From NCBI GenBank assembly GCA_943788835.1, contig CALSRU010000001.1:252229-316228 (forward strand): a stretch of DNA of 64,000 bases, read 5' to 3'. The first letter of the stretch is position 1. Each line of letters starts with the position of its first letter. The position numbers and the translations under genes are program-made. The notes beneath the pieces are model-generated. The model was not told the origin of the DNA and did not search any database. It worked only from the letters and a program-made list of their open reading frames with translations. This DNA comes from an uncultured Pseudomonadales bacterium. Its GTDB lineage: Bacteria; Pseudomonadota; Gammaproteobacteria; Pseudomonadales; UBA7434. Positions 44,927-54,994 of the stretch are shown one piece after another.

Positions 44927-46372
44927 TTAAGACGTTGCTAGCTGGCCTCTTCTAGCCTCTAGTTGTTCTCTAATTGAATGAGCCTTCTCTTCGTCGATGT
45001 CATAACTACGCATGATGAAAATGGCCAGTAGTGTGCCGCATACGGGTACTAATATATAGGCGAGACGAAGTCCAGTCATTGCTTCTTGAGTTTGTACTTG
45101 AAGGCTTGTATCGAAGCCCACCAAGCTTAGGATAATACCGGTAAGTAAACCCGCAACCGCGAGGCCGAACTTGACCATCCACCAATAGATAGCCCCAAAA
45201 GTCCCGTCTCGGCGCTGACCTGTCTCTAATTCATCAAGATCGCAAACGTCTGCAGTCATAGACATCATGATCGTGAACAATCCGCCAATGCCAAAGGTAT
45301 AAAAAGGTAGCGGGATAAACATAAGCGCAGGGTTTTCCGGCGAAAAGCACCACCAAAACAGGACGTAGCCAATTATTGAAATGGCTTGTGAGAGCAAAAA
45401 CGTCTGTTTTTTACCGAATTTTTGCGAGAGCCAAGTGACGGTCGGGATAACTAAAAAACAAGTCAAGAGCGCACTGACAGAGCCAAATAGCGTCGGCCAT
45501 AGGCCTGCATCAGCGGTAACACCACCATTCATATAATGCACAATAATGAAAAATGAGAACATGGCAATCGTATTAAAGGTGTTAAAAACTAAAAATGTAG
45601 CAAGGCAGATCTTTCGAAATGGTTTGCATTTAAATGTTGTGACAATACCCTGAATAAATACACTAAAGGTTTCTTTGATTTTCTTTCTATCGATTGTTTG
45701 AACCGGTGCACCCGATGAGGTGTTATTGTAAGTACAAAAAATGGCAGGCACGAGCGCCAAACACATGCACCCCAGCCCGACCCAAAGAGAGAGCGATTTT
45801 GCGCCTTCGGGCGCCGATTCAAACCAGTTAGGATCATATAAGATAACCCAAAACCAGGGGCATAAAACCCAGGCCCATTGACCAATCCACTGAGCAGTAG
45901 CCATGAGTCGAGTGCGCTCATGGAAGTCATTGCTCATTTCGTATCCCATGGCGACGTAGGGGATACTAAAAACAGTCATGCCTAAAAAGAATACTAGAGA
46001 CCAGCCAAGAAAATAAAAGAAATTATAAAGTTGACTGCTGTCCTCAGAGAGTTGCCACATCATCACGTAAGAAAGACCCGCAATGATGGCTCCTATGAAA
46101 ACGTAGGGGCGCCGTTTGCCCCATCGTGAAGTCGTGTTATCGGTTATAAAGCCCATTATGGGGTCGGTTATTGCATCGAATAAGCGCGGTATAAAAGCCA
46201 AGAGGCCGAACATTAGCGGATGCATGCCCAGCCCTTCCACTAGTATCACCATGAAGATACCGAGTGCCGCTGGAAACATTTGGTTGGCCAGCATTCCAAC
46301 ACCAAAAACAATCTTTTGGCTAAGAGGAATCTTGTCTTTTTCTAGTGTCGGGTAATGGGAGTTGTCAGACAT
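44927..46372 (-). CDS. GPH-family (MelB-like) sugar:cation symporter
   Basis: A 481-residue 12-span transporter of the glycoside-pentoside-hexuronide family. Signature regions: FDAITDPIMGFITDNT followed by SRWGKRRPYVF, IPYVAMGYEM, and late DVCDLDELETGQRRDGTFGA. Such symporters bring in glycosides or oligosaccharides with sodium or protons. Convergent with the phosphorylase gene and divergent from MATE, so it is a strong candidate for import of the phosphorylase substrate. An extended central cytoplasmic loop (TIDRKKIKETF) is normal for the family. Confidence 0.88.
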   Translation of the reverse strand: MSDNSHYPTLEKDKIPLSQKIVFGVGMLANQMFPAALGIFMVILVEGLGMHPLMFGLLAFIPRLFDAITDPIMGFITDNTTSRWGKRRPYVFIGAIIAGLSYVMMWQLSEDSSQLYNFFYFLGWSLVFFLGMTVFSIPYVAMGYEMSNDFHERTRLMATAQWIGQWAWVLCPWFWVILYDPNWFESAPEGAKSLSLWVGLGCMCLALVPAIFCTYNNTSSGAPVQTIDRKKIKETFSVFIQGIVTTFKCKPFRKICLATFLVFNTFNTIAMFSFFIIVHYMNGGVTADAGLWPTLFGSVSALLTCFLVIPTVTWLSQKFGKKQTFLLSQAISIIGYVLFWWCFSPENPALMFIPLPFYTFGIGGLFTIMMSMTADVCDLDELETGQRRDGTFGAIYWWMVKFGLAVAGLLTGIILSLVGFDTSLQVQTQEAMTGLRLAYILVPVCGTLLAIFIMRSYDIDEEKAHSIREQLEARRGQLATS

Positions 46373-46693
46373 GAAGTTATTTTATCCATTTGCTAGCAGT
46401 GGTTTCACATACGATATGCTACTGTACACAGGAGTAGCGACGCAACTCGTGAGTCTAAACGATTTGGCTGGCCTTGCTGTGTTAAAAGCGATGTGGTGAC
46501 CAGTTTAAAAGGCGAAATCCACAAGCCATAATGCCAGTCAGCTTATACTTGTGAGTAGCGTGCTCAATATTCAATCCTGCGATTTTAGTCTTATATACTA
46601 GGCCCTATAATTATCCAGCATTGACTGTTCTTGCTGTGAGTTCAAGGCCCCAGCGCTTGAGTGACTCATTATGAAAAGCTTGTAGCCCATCTT

Positions 46694-46721
46694 AAAGCAA
46701 GCGCATACAATGCGTTGCTTT
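46694..46721 (+). terminator. Attenuator-like hairpin in the MATE leader
   Basis: AAAGCAA-G-CGCAT-ACA-ATGCG-TTGCTTT forms two stacked stems with one bulged G, followed by TT and CC. It lies 23 bases before the chosen MATE start. A tiny frame ATG-AAA-AGC-TTG-TAG sits just upstream (46671-46685). The arrangement resembles a transcription attenuator. Confidence 0.5.
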
Positions 46722-46744
46722 TTCCTCCTATACGATTGATTGTT

Positions 46745-48088
46745 ATGCATCACGCTAGTCACCTCGACCAACGCATGAACATTGTCACGGTTGTTTGGCC
46801 GATTTTTGTTGAGCAACTTTTGCGTATGAGCATCATGACGATTGATGTTCTTATGTTATCCCAATATTCAGACGATGCTGTTGCCGCGGTCGGATTAACA
46901 GGCAACTTTATTTTGTTTGTTATTTTTATGCATATGATTGTTTCGACGGGCGCAGCCATTTTAATTGGCCAGCATCTAGGCGCGCAACAAGCAGCGCAAG
47001 GGCAAGCGTACGCTGAAGCTGGATTAGCATTATCTTTCTTAATGTCAATTACGGTGGGTGCGCTGTTTTTTTTCGGCAGTACGCATCTCGTTGCGCTTTA
47101 TAATTTAGAGCCCATGGTGGAGAAATTTGCTTTCGAATATACCTTCATCACTGGAACATTTTCTATTGGTATGGGTATTAGTATTCTGCTCGCCACAGTA
47201 CTGCGTGCTTATGGTTATAGTAAATCACCGATGGTGATTCAAGTGATGAGTGGCTTATTAAATGTAGCAGGCAATTACGTTGCTTTATTTGGTCCCTTTG
47301 GCCTTCCAGTGACAGGTGTTGCAGGTGTTGCAGTGGCGACTGTTCTGAGTCAGGTATTTGCGGCGCTGGCCTGTGTTTGTGTGTTAAAAAAATATCGCCT
47401 CCCATTTTCTGTGCGGAGTGCATTTCGCTACAATAAGAAAAATCTAGTCGATATTTTAAGGTTAGGGCTGCCTAATGCGGGTGAAGGGCTTTCTTATAAC
47501 TTTGCTCAAATTACAATTATGTTTTTTGTCGCGCAACTGGGTACTGCTGCTTTAGTTGCTACAGCTATTGCGCAAACCATAGCAAGATTTATTTTTGTCT
47601 TTTCGCTGTCATTGGGAATTGGGTCGCAAATTATCAGTAGCTATCTTGTCGGGCAAAATCGCATACAAGAGTTAAAATTGAGTATTCACCGCCACTGGAT
47701 TATAGGAGTGATGGTTTCGGTGGCTGTATCGTTATTGTTTATCGTTGCGCGTGAGCCGCTCGCTTCAATATTCAGCCAAGATCCAGAAGCTCAAAAGCTT
47801 ATTGGATTGTTACTGATCATGTGGCTTTTTCTAGAGCCCGGCCGCGCAGTGAATCTTATTGTCATTTCATCTCTTAAAGGCGCCGGCGATGTGATGTTTC
47901 CTGTGAAAGTCGGAATCATTTGCATGTGGGGGATAGGCGTTTTGTTTGCCTATGTCATCGGCATTCACTGGTCTTTTGGCGTGCTGGGGATTTGGTTCGC
48001 CGTGGGGCTTGATGAATGGGTGCGTGGCACTATTATGATATTGCGTTGGCAAAGTGAAAAGTGGGTAGGTAAGTCACGGCTGAGTTAA
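46745..48088 (+). CDS. MATE-family efflux transporter
   Basis: A 447-residue, 12-span multidrug/toxin extrusion protein: VVWPIFVEQLLRMSIMTIDV, LSQYSDDAVAAVGL, GLPVTGVAGVAVATVLSQV and LGLPNAGEGLSYNFAQI. The ATG at 46745 gives the usual length and start; a GTG at 46661 would add 28 residues and place the hairpin at 46694-46721 inside the coding region. No clear ribosome-binding site precedes either. Substrate unknown; its place among sugar genes could reflect export of a metabolite or be chance. Confidence 0.8.
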   Translation: MHHASHLDQRMNIVTVVWPIFVEQLLRMSIMTIDVLMLSQYSDDAVAAVGLTGNFILFVIFMHMIVSTGAAILIGQHLGAQQAAQGQAYAEAGLALSFLMSITVGALFFFGSTHLVALYNLEPMVEKFAFEYTFITGTFSIGMGISILLATVLRAYGYSKSPMVIQVMSGLLNVAGNYVALFGPFGLPVTGVAGVAVATVLSQVFAALACVCVLKKYRLPFSVRSAFRYNKKNLVDILRLGLPNAGEGLSYNFAQITIMFFVAQLGTAALVATAIAQTIARFIFVFSLSLGIGSQIISSYLVGQNRIQELKLSIHRHWIIGVMVSVAVSLLFIVAREPLASIFSQDPEAQKLIGLLLIMWLFLEPGRAVNLIVISSLKGAGDVMFPVKVGIICMWGIGVLFAYVIGIHWSFGVLGIWFAVGLDEWVRGTIMILRWQSEKWVGKSRLS

Positions 48089-48132
48089 GTCTTTGCAGGC
48101 CTGAGAAATAATATCCTACTTAAGCAGGTGTA

Positions 48133-49710
48133 TTATTTTTTTGCAAATAGAGCTTCAAGATCCTCGAGCGAGCGACCTTTAGTTTCTGGAAGAAGCCATA
48201 TAACTAGCAGCAAACCAATCACCGCAAATATACCGTAGGAGCTAAACGTGAGCGCGGCACCTAGGGTAGCCAGTTCCCATGGAAATATGAGCTGCACGGT
48301 AAAACTTATCATGCTGTTGAGCAGGCCGACCAATGAAATTGCAACGCCGCGCAATTGATTGGGAAATATCTCAGAAAACAAAACCCACATGACTGGACCA
48401 AGGGAAATTGCAAATGATGCTACGAATCCAAGGATGCCAATTAGAATGAGCTTCGCATTAATTTGAATACTACTTTTAATCAATTCACTTTCATGGTCGC
48501 GAGCTGCACTGGCACCAATAAGTTCTTTGAGCGCCGCTTTAAATTCGACGTCACTTGCATAGGTCCTTCCTACCATGCCACCGAGAGATCTAGCATCAAA
48601 GCCACGGCCTGCTGAATCTAACTGTTGTAATTGTGTGATGCTGCTAGGAGTTAGTTCATAGGTCGCTTGGGCAAAGCCGTAGGTGCAAAGTGCCATACTG
48701 ATGGCAATGCCTGATAAGCCAAAAATTAAAAGAGGCTTACGGCCCCACTTATCGATCAATGCCATGGCAAATAAAGTGAACACCACATTGATTACACCTA
48801 CTAAAACGGCTTGCGCGAAGGCGGCATTAGTGCCGATGCCGCTCTGTTCAAAAATGGTGGGTGCGTAAAAAAATATGGCATTGATGCCCGTGATTTGTTG
48901 GGTGATGCCCACAATAACACCAACAACTAAAGCGAGACGCATTTTTGGGCCAAAAATAGCGCCAATGCGGGCCCACAATGATCCGGCATCGACGGCCGCA
49001 CTTTGCACGATAATATCGATTTCTGCTTCTACTTGCTCAGACGGTAATAAAGTTGCAACTACTTTGCGCGCCTCGTCGTTTCTGCCTTTAAGCATAAGCC
49101 AGCGAGGACTGTCAGATATTGAAAAAAGCGCAATAAAAAACACCAGTGCCGGTACGATCTCTAAGCCCAGCATCCAGCGCCACGTATGCACGTCAATGCC
49201 AAGAGTGCTCACCCAGCTAGCGCCTGAGGTACTGATATGCAAAATGAAATAGTTTGTGAAGTAAGCTACTGATAAACCAATCACGATGTTAAGTTGATTG
49301 AGTGAGACTCTTTTTCCGCGAGATTGTGCTGGTGATATCTCGCCGATATACAGTGGCGCTATGACTAGAGAGGCAAATGCGAAACCGCCGAGAGCTCGTG
49401 CTGCTACGAGCATAAAGTACGAAGTAGCAAAGGCCGATGCTAAAGCCGAGAGCACATATAAAAAAGCGATAATAATAAGCACTTTTCTTCTACCTAGTGC
49501 GTCACTTAAAGGGCCGATAATTGTGGTGCCTACCAATGCTGAGAGCGTTGGCGCGGCCACTACAAAACCAGATTCGATTGGAGTTAAATTGAATTCGGTA
49601 GTTACTGCACCAATGACACCTGAAATGACGGATGCATCAAAGCCAAAAACAAAGCCGCCTAGTGAAACAATAATTGCGCAATAAAGAGAGTAATGAGGCC
49701 GATAGTCCAT
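48133..49710 (-). CDS. MFS sugar-porter family transporter
   Basis: A 525-residue 12-span sugar:proton symporter. Signatures: GGFVFGFDASVISGVIG, LSDALGRRKVLI, SDSPRWLMLKGR, GINAIFFYAPTIFE, DKWGRKPLLI and the end PETKGRSLEDLEALF. A long polar insertion of about 75 residues (from about TYELTPSS to KSSIQIN) between spans in the second half probably lies outside the membrane; such an insertion occurs in some marine sugar porters. ATG 49710 follows AGGA; 35 upstream codons are excluded. Likely takes up glucose or another monosaccharide released by the GH30 enzyme. Confidence 0.85.
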   Translation of the reverse strand: MDYRPHYSLYCAIIVSLGGFVFGFDASVISGVIGAVTTEFNLTPIESGFVVAAPTLSALVGTTIIGPLSDALGRRKVLIIIAFLYVLSALASAFATSYFMLVAARALGGFAFASLVIAPLYIGEISPAQSRGKRVSLNQLNIVIGLSVAYFTNYFILHISTSGASWVSTLGIDVHTWRWMLGLEIVPALVFFIALFSISDSPRWLMLKGRNDEARKVVATLLPSEQVEAEIDIIVQSAAVDAGSLWARIGAIFGPKMRLALVVGVIVGITQQITGINAIFFYAPTIFEQSGIGTNAAFAQAVLVGVINVVFTLFAMALIDKWGRKPLLIFGLSGIAISMALCTYGFAQATYELTPSSITQLQQLDSAGRGFDARSLGGMVGRTYASDVEFKAALKELIGASAARDHESELIKSSIQINAKLILIGILGFVASFAISLGPVMWVLFSEIFPNQLRGVAISLVGLLNSMISFTVQLIFPWELATLGAALTFSSYGIFAVIGLLLVIWLLPETKGRSLEDLEALFAKK

Positions 49711-50134
49711 GAAAAATCCTGTTGTTATTATTGGCTTGTTAGCGCAGCGGTTTATTGCGCAGAACGATGCCGAGTCTATCTCATAATCTGTTAAATCGAA
49801 AGGTGAGCTGGTCATGGCTTATTAATGGCGGGAAGAATCAGAGACCTTTCACATTATTGAATGCGCTTGCATTGATGTATTCTTGCCGCCCTCGTCATAA
49901 TGCGAGCCACTTGCGAAGCGCGAGCCCAAATTATTAAGCGCACATCGAGTATGCGTCAAACGATGTGCATATCCTTAATAGAATAGCCGCTTGAGATCCA
50001 AGTGGGGAGATGGCCGCACTAGAGCTTTGCGCTCATGTCAATGTGCTCAAGCAGCCTTGATGTTTTTAACGGAGCGTTTCACCGAGCTTAAGCTTCGCAT
50101 GCCCCATTATTTTTTGAAGTTACTATGATAACCA
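49711..50134. other. Region upstream of the sugar porter with inverted repeat
   Basis: 424 bases between the sugar-porter start and the GH30 stop. It contains a perfect 8+8 inverted repeat, GCACATCG (49940-49947) and CGATGTGC (49961-49968) with a 13-base spacer. No T-run follows, so an operator or RNA structure is more likely than a terminator. Confidence 0.4.
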
Positions 50135-51814
50135 TTACAACTGAACGCGTACGGTTTGTATTGCATTGGCGGCGATCGTAACGCTTGCATGTTGAGCGCC
50201 TATTTGTAACTGATAAGTGATGGGTGTTTTTGTAGTATTGAGTAATTGCACGCTCAGTAATTTCTCTTCGTTGATGGTGGCGCTAGCATGTAGGGCGTCT
50301 TCGTCCAGGTCTGAAAGATACTTTTGAGTTTGTACGGCTTTATCGCCCGGGCGAATTGTTTTACTAAATTGGGCTAGTACATAATAAATAGGGGTGTAAT
50401 AAACTTCCGCCGTCTCGGTATCGATCATAATGGGCGCACCACAAAAGTTGCCTGCATGATTGGGGCCGCCATTATGGTCGAGTACGATATTCCAATCGAT
50501 CCAGCCATCTACCCAGTGATCAAGGCTAACGATAATGTTTCGTGCATAGCGATGAACCGGTGTGTAGATAGGATGGTCTACTGCGTTGGCTGCCCAAGTA
50601 GCAGTGTAGGCCCAATCAGTAGCGTTGGAGTTCCACCAGAAGCCGTCATTCTTAAACCAATTTGATTCTTTAAATAAAACTGGGTCTAACACGCCGCCTG
50701 GTGCATCTTTACCTAAGTCGTCAATAGTGCCTTCGGTATGAATAATTGAAAAGTCAGGAAATTTTTCATGTACGCTGTCAAATACATCTTCAAAAACTTT
50801 GTGGGTACTGGCATACCAGTGCACCGCGGCGCCGTCGATATATGCCGCTGTATCTTCATCGGCATACATAACATCCGTCCAGTGTTCTAAGTCGTCGCGG
50901 TTTTGATCATAGATGAAAAGTTTGGCGTTGGCATAGCCGGCGGCATCTAATTTTGGCCCTAGGTGATCTTTGATGAAAACGTTTTGCGTCTCAGGTGTAA
51001 AGTGCATGCTTTCCCAATTACCACTATTTCCATGGGGCTCATTAACTGGTGTTAAACCCCAAATTGCGATGCCTTCTTTTTTGTAAGCATCGAGGTACTT
51101 AATAATATAGTCGGCATAAGTAGAAACATACTCAGGCTTCAACTCGCCGCCTGTGCCTTGGTGATTGTTTTCATCGGTGGGTTTTATAAACCAGTCTTCG
51201 ATTGTTTTCATCCAGGGGGGTGCTGTCCAGGCTGACGCGATAATGCGTAAATCCCGGTCTTCTTGATTGGCTTTAATGGCTAAAGCTTCTTTGATCATTG
51301 GCAGTACATCGTAAGAACTATTCTTAATATTTTTATACTGCGCCTTATTAAAGCCCTCACTATCTGGCGCTATGTTGAAACTTTCTAGTGAGCGATCACC
51401 GATTTTTTCAGCATATGAATATTTCCCTTCTACCGAGAAATCGGTTGAACCTATTGGTGTGCGAGCCAACGAAAAGTTCGCGCCATTTGCACCGTAAATG
51501 TTTGCCATAACTTCGCGACGCTTATCGTTTTCTAAGTGTGCAAGCACGTAAGCTGATGATTCGGTGAAGGATGTGCCAATGCCGACTATCGTTTGTTTGA
51601 TTGCACTTGGGTCGATTGTAATAGTAGTGCCGGACGCTAAGCCGGTTTTAAACTTATAATTTGCTTGCGGAGCAATCTTTTCACCCGATTCACTGGTGAG
51701 TAAAATTTCGCTAGTGGTCGATAGCCCGTAATGCGTTGTCGTTGTAGTGGTGCTGCAGGCGCCTAGTAGCGTGGCCAGTGGCATCATTAACCATAATGGG
51801 CTTAGTTTTTTCAT
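50135..51814 (-). CDS. GH30 glycosidase lipoprotein
   Basis: A 559-residue enzyme with a lipoprotein signal (MMPLATLLGAC, lipidated Cys at 20), so it is anchored in the envelope. Glycoside hydrolase family 30 motifs: IVGIGTSFTESSAYVLA, NFSLARTPIGSTDFS, SAWTAPPWMKT, acid/base Glu259 in TPVNEPHG and nucleophile Glu361 in IIHTEGTIDD. A C-terminal beta domain follows. GH30 includes glucosylceramidases and beta-1,6-glucanases; beside a beta-glucan phosphorylase, removal of beta-1,6 branches of laminarin is the most attractive role, but this is inference. Confidence 0.9.
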   Translation of the reverse strand: MKKLSPLWLMMPLATLLGACSTTTTTTHYGLSTTSEILLTSESGEKIAPQANYKFKTGLASGTTITIDPSAIKQTIVGIGTSFTESSAYVLAHLENDKRREVMANIYGANGANFSLARTPIGSTDFSVEGKYSYAEKIGDRSLESFNIAPDSEGFNKAQYKNIKNSSYDVLPMIKEALAIKANQEDRDLRIIASAWTAPPWMKTIEDWFIKPTDENNHQGTGGELKPEYVSTYADYIIKYLDAYKKEGIAIWGLTPVNEPHGNSGNWESMHFTPETQNVFIKDHLGPKLDAAGYANAKLFIYDQNRDDLEHWTDVMYADEDTAAYIDGAAVHWYASTHKVFEDVFDSVHEKFPDFSIIHTEGTIDDLGKDAPGGVLDPVLFKESNWFKNDGFWWNSNATDWAYTATWAANAVDHPIYTPVHRYARNIIVSLDHWVDGWIDWNIVLDHNGGPNHAGNFCGAPIMIDTETAEVYYTPIYYVLAQFSKTIRPGDKAVQTQKYLSDLDEDALHASATINEEKLLSVQLLNTTKTPITYQLQIGAQHASVTIAANAIQTVRVQL

Positions 51815-52075
51815 GGGAGGTCCTTTGTATTATTCGTCATGCTTATTTGGTTGTTGTGAACTTGGCAGTCAAGCGTTAATTGACAGATTTAGAGGGCTTT
51901 AACTGCTTTCTTAGTTCGGATTACTAATCTATTCGCCGCTGGGGCTACATGTTACTCTGACTGCGGTTATGCGTAGGGTGGTTTCCTTCCTGATTCGCTA
52001 AAACGGCGCCGCTCAGCGGTGAATCGGGCATGTTCGGCAATATTTTTTCATAGGGCAAAGAGCAGAGTTTTAATT

Positions 52076-52774
52076 ATGGTCGATATCCTAAATAGATGGG
52101 CTCTGGTAACCGGTGCGAGTCGCGGTGTTGGTAAGCGTGTAGCCAATGCATTAGCTGAGCAAGGCTGCAAGCTTGTTGTACATTCGCGTGAGCTTGCAGG
52201 AACACAGCAATTAGTTGCGCAGTTAAAACAAATGGGCGTAGACGTTATTGCAGTGGCTGCGAGGCTCGACTCCGCTACGGAAGTAGATCATATGATTGCG
52301 CAAGTGACAGACCTTACCGGTGATCAACTCGATATACTGTATAACAATGCTGCAATTATGACGGCCTACCGACCTATGTTTGAACCGACTATGAATGAAT
52401 ATTGTGAAAGCTTTATGGTTAATTGCATTGCTCCGGTCAAGCTTTGCGACGCCTTTTTACCCGCGATGCTGGATCGCGATTGGGGGCGGATAGTGAATGT
52501 AACATCGGGAATTTGTAATGAGCCTGAGCTCATGCCCTATAGTTGCTCAAAAGCTGCATTGGATAGATATGTGCGCGATATGACGCCAACCCTTAAAGAT
52601 ACTAATGTATTGATGAACTTGCTGGATCCGGGCTGGTTGAGAACCGATCTTGGTGGTCCAACCGCGCCAAACGACCCGAATACCGTTCTACCCGGCGCAC
52701 TGACGCCGGTGCTCCTTAATAAGGAAAGTGGCAGCGGTGCTTTGTATGAAGCTCAAAATTATGTGCTGTCATGA
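52076..52774 (+). CDS. Short-chain dehydrogenase/reductase
   Basis: A 232-residue SDR: cofactor motif TGASRGVGKRVANAL, NNAA motif (LYNNAAIMTAY), catalytic Ser in NVTSGI, and the active-site YSCSKAALD (Tyr-x3-Lys), with DPGWLRTDLGG near the C-terminus. Arg-containing HSRELA after strand 2 favours NADP(H). The ATG at 52076 opens the Rossmann fold; a GTG at 52019 adds 19 residues. Substrate unknown. Confidence 0.83.
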   Translation: MVDILNRWALVTGASRGVGKRVANALAEQGCKLVVHSRELAGTQQLVAQLKQMGVDVIAVAARLDSATEVDHMIAQVTDLTGDQLDILYNNAAIMTAYRPMFEPTMNEYCESFMVNCIAPVKLCDAFLPAMLDRDWGRIVNVTSGICNEPELMPYSCSKAALDRYVRDMTPTLKDTNVLMNLLDPGWLRTDLGGPTAPNDPNTVLPGALTPVLLNKESGSGALYEAQNYVLS

Positions 52775-52976
52775 GCTCTGGCATCAAGTGTTCGCGGGCC
52801 GTCTTTATTGCATTTAACCACTTTCTTGTTTTGTGCTGAAGCTGGCTATTCTGTAAACTCCGCATCTCTCCCAGTTGTCACCTAATAACTCCTTTTGTCG
52901 ATTGGTGTATTTAGCGCGTGTATCACTTGCTCGATGAGCAGGTGCGCTCAGCCCATTGTCTAAAGAGTATCGCTGT

Positions 52977-54542
52977 ATGTTTGAATTTCATCCTAGTAAA
53001 GCCGCCACCATTAAAAATGATTTGCTTTCTGGTCTCACCGTAGCGTTAGCACTAGTGCCTGAGGCAATAGCTTTTGCGCTGGTAGCCGGGGTGGAACCGT
53101 TAGTCGGGTTATACGCTGCTTTTATGGTGGGGCTCATCACTGCATGTATTGGCGGTCGCCCCGGTATGATTTCCGGTGCAACCGGTGCCTTGGCGGTGGT
53201 AATGGTAGCATTGGTGGCCGATCACGGCGTTGAGTATCTGTTTGCCACCGTTGTGTTGATGGGCGGTATACAAATATTGGCGGGCGTACTCAAGCTGGGT
53301 AAGTTCATTCGCATGGTGCCTCATCCGGTTATGCTGGGCTTTGTGAATGGCTTGGCTATCGTAATCTTTTTGGCTCAGCTTAGTCAGTTTGGTGTGCCAG
53401 GGGAGCCAGGTTGGTTGCATGGTACGTTTATGCAAGGCTCGATTATTGATGTGGCCTGGCTGGCTGGCGATCAGCTTTATATGTTGTTGGGGCTCGTTGC
53501 GGTCACCATGCTAATTATTCATCTTCTACCTCGTTTCACTACGGCGCTGCCATCATCGCTGGTCGCTATTGTGTTCGTGACCTTGGTGGTGTTTGGTTTT
53601 AATGTCGATACGCGCGTTGTTGGTGATGTGGCTTCAATTAAGGGCGGGTTGCCGAGTTTTCATTTGCCCAGTGTGCCGCTGAATTTAGAAACGCTGTTCA
53701 TTATTTTTCCCTATGCGGTGGTCCTCGCAGCTATCGGCTTAATCGAGTCTTTACTTACTTTACGGTTGGTCGATGAAATTACTGAATCGCGCGGACGTGG
53801 CAATAAAGAGTGCATCGGTCAGGGTGTGGCTAACACAGTGACCGGTATGTTTGGTGGTATGGGCGGGTGCGCTATGATTGGCCAGAGTATGATTAATGTA
53901 AACTCGGGCGGTCGTGGCAGGCTGTCGGGTATAACTGCGGCTTTGTCGCTCTTGATATTTATTTTAGTTGCTTCGCCACTCATTGAGAAAATCCCATTGG
54001 CGGCATTGATTGGTGTCATGTTTATTGTAGTGATCGGTACTTTTGAGTGGAGTAGCTTTCGCATCATGGGTAAAGTGCCGCGCAGTGATGCGATGATTTT
54101 GGTTTTAGTGTCGGGCGTGACTGTGGCGACTGATTTGGCTATTGCTGTGGTAGTTGGTGTGATTGTGTCGGCACTTGTTTTTGCCTGGGAACATGCAAAG
54201 TTTATTCGTATAGAGGGGCGCGAAGATCACGACGGCTCTACCGTTTATGCGGTTACCGGCCCGTTATTTTTTGGTTCGGTAGAATCTTTTTTAGAGCGAT
54301 TTGACCCACAGCAAGATAACGACGAAATTATTATTGATTTTGCTCGCTCACGCGTGGCCGATCACTCAGGCCTAGAGGCCATCGATACGCTGGCCGAACG
54401 CTACCTCAACGCGGGTAAGCAGTTACATCTAGTGCACTTGAGTGCCGAGTGCCGCAAGTTACTGACTAAGGCGGGCAGCCTGGTTGAGGTGAATGTGATT
54501 GAAGATCCACAATACTTTGTGGCCGACGATAGCTTAGCTTAG
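52977..54542 (+). CDS. SulP-family anion transporter with STAS domain
   Basis: A 521-residue inner-membrane transporter. SulP motifs: [55 protein letters not shown] and [14 protein letters not shown]. The C-terminal STAS domain starts near [15 protein letters not shown] and includes [19 protein letters not shown]. It may carry sulfate, bicarbonate or dicarboxylates. ATG at 52977 ([15 protein letters not shown]) is chosen; a TTG seven codons earlier is possible. Followed by phnA. Confidence 0.88.
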   Translation: MFEFHPSKAATIKNDLLSGLTVALALVPEAIAFALVAGVEPLVGLYAAFMVGLITACIGGRPGMISGATGALAVVMVALVADHGVEYLFATVVLMGGIQILAGVLKLGKFIRMVPHPVMLGFVNGLAIVIFLAQLSQFGVPGEPGWLHGTFMQGSIIDVAWLAGDQLYMLLGLVAVTMLIIHLLPRFTTALPSSLVAIVFVTLVVFGFNVDTRVVGDVASIKGGLPSFHLPSVPLNLETLFIIFPYAVVLAAIGLIESLLTLRLVDEITESRGRGNKECIGQGVANTVTGMFGGMGGCAMIGQSMINVNSGGRGRLSGITAALSLLIFILVASPLIEKIPLAALIGVMFIVVIGTFEWSSFRIMGKVPRSDAMILVLVSGVTVATDLAIAVVVGVIVSALVFAWEHAKFIRIEGREDHDGSTVYAVTGPLFFGSVESFLERFDPQQDNDEIIIDFARSRVADHSGLEAIDTLAERYLNAGKQLHLVHLSAECRKLLTKAGSLVEVNVIEDPQYFVADDSLA

Positions 54543-54614
54543 CTTCGGATTGCAGTGGCGTGATTTTCAATAGGGCCTGCCGTTGAAACGACCAATCATT
54601 AGTGAGAAGCCGCA

Positions 54615-54953
54615 ATGAACGAGTTGCCTCCATGCCTTAAGTGCAAGTCGGCGTATACCTACCTCGATGGTTCGCTCTATGTGTGCCCCGAGTGTGCGCA
54701 TGAGTGGAGCGTCGATGCCGTAGACGCAGTCGACGTCAGTGCGTCAATTAAAGATGCCAATGGCAATGCGCTGCATGATGGCGACACTGTTGTCGTGATT
54801 AAAGATCTAAAAGTTAAAGGTTCATCGGCCGTGGTGAAAGTGGGCTCTAAGATCAAAAATATTCGGCTTGTACAGGGCGATCATAATATTGATTGTAAAA
54901 TCGATGGCTTTGGCGCGATGAAATTAAAATCAATATTCGTTAAAAAGGCTTGA
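54615..54953 (+). CDS. yjdM: PhnA/YjdM-like zinc-ribbon protein
   Basis: A 112-residue protein of the PhnA (YjdM) family: N-terminal zinc ribbon with PPCLKCKS and VCPECAHEW, then [20 protein letters not shown] and the all-beta end [15 protein letters not shown]. Despite the old name it is not a phosphonoacetate hydrolase; its role is unclear. Downstream of SulP by 72 bases, convergent with fpr, with a short CCATC/GATGG hairpin between (54955-54971). Confidence 0.9.
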   Translation: MNELPPCLKCKSAYTYLDGSLYVCPECAHEWSVDAVDAVDVSASIKDANGNALHDGDTVVVIKDLKVKGSSAVVKVGSKIKNIRLVQGDHNIDCKIDGFGAMKLKSIFVKKA

Positions 54954-54994
54954 ACCATCGGTATGTGATGGCGCTATTTTCAGCCTGCACAAGG

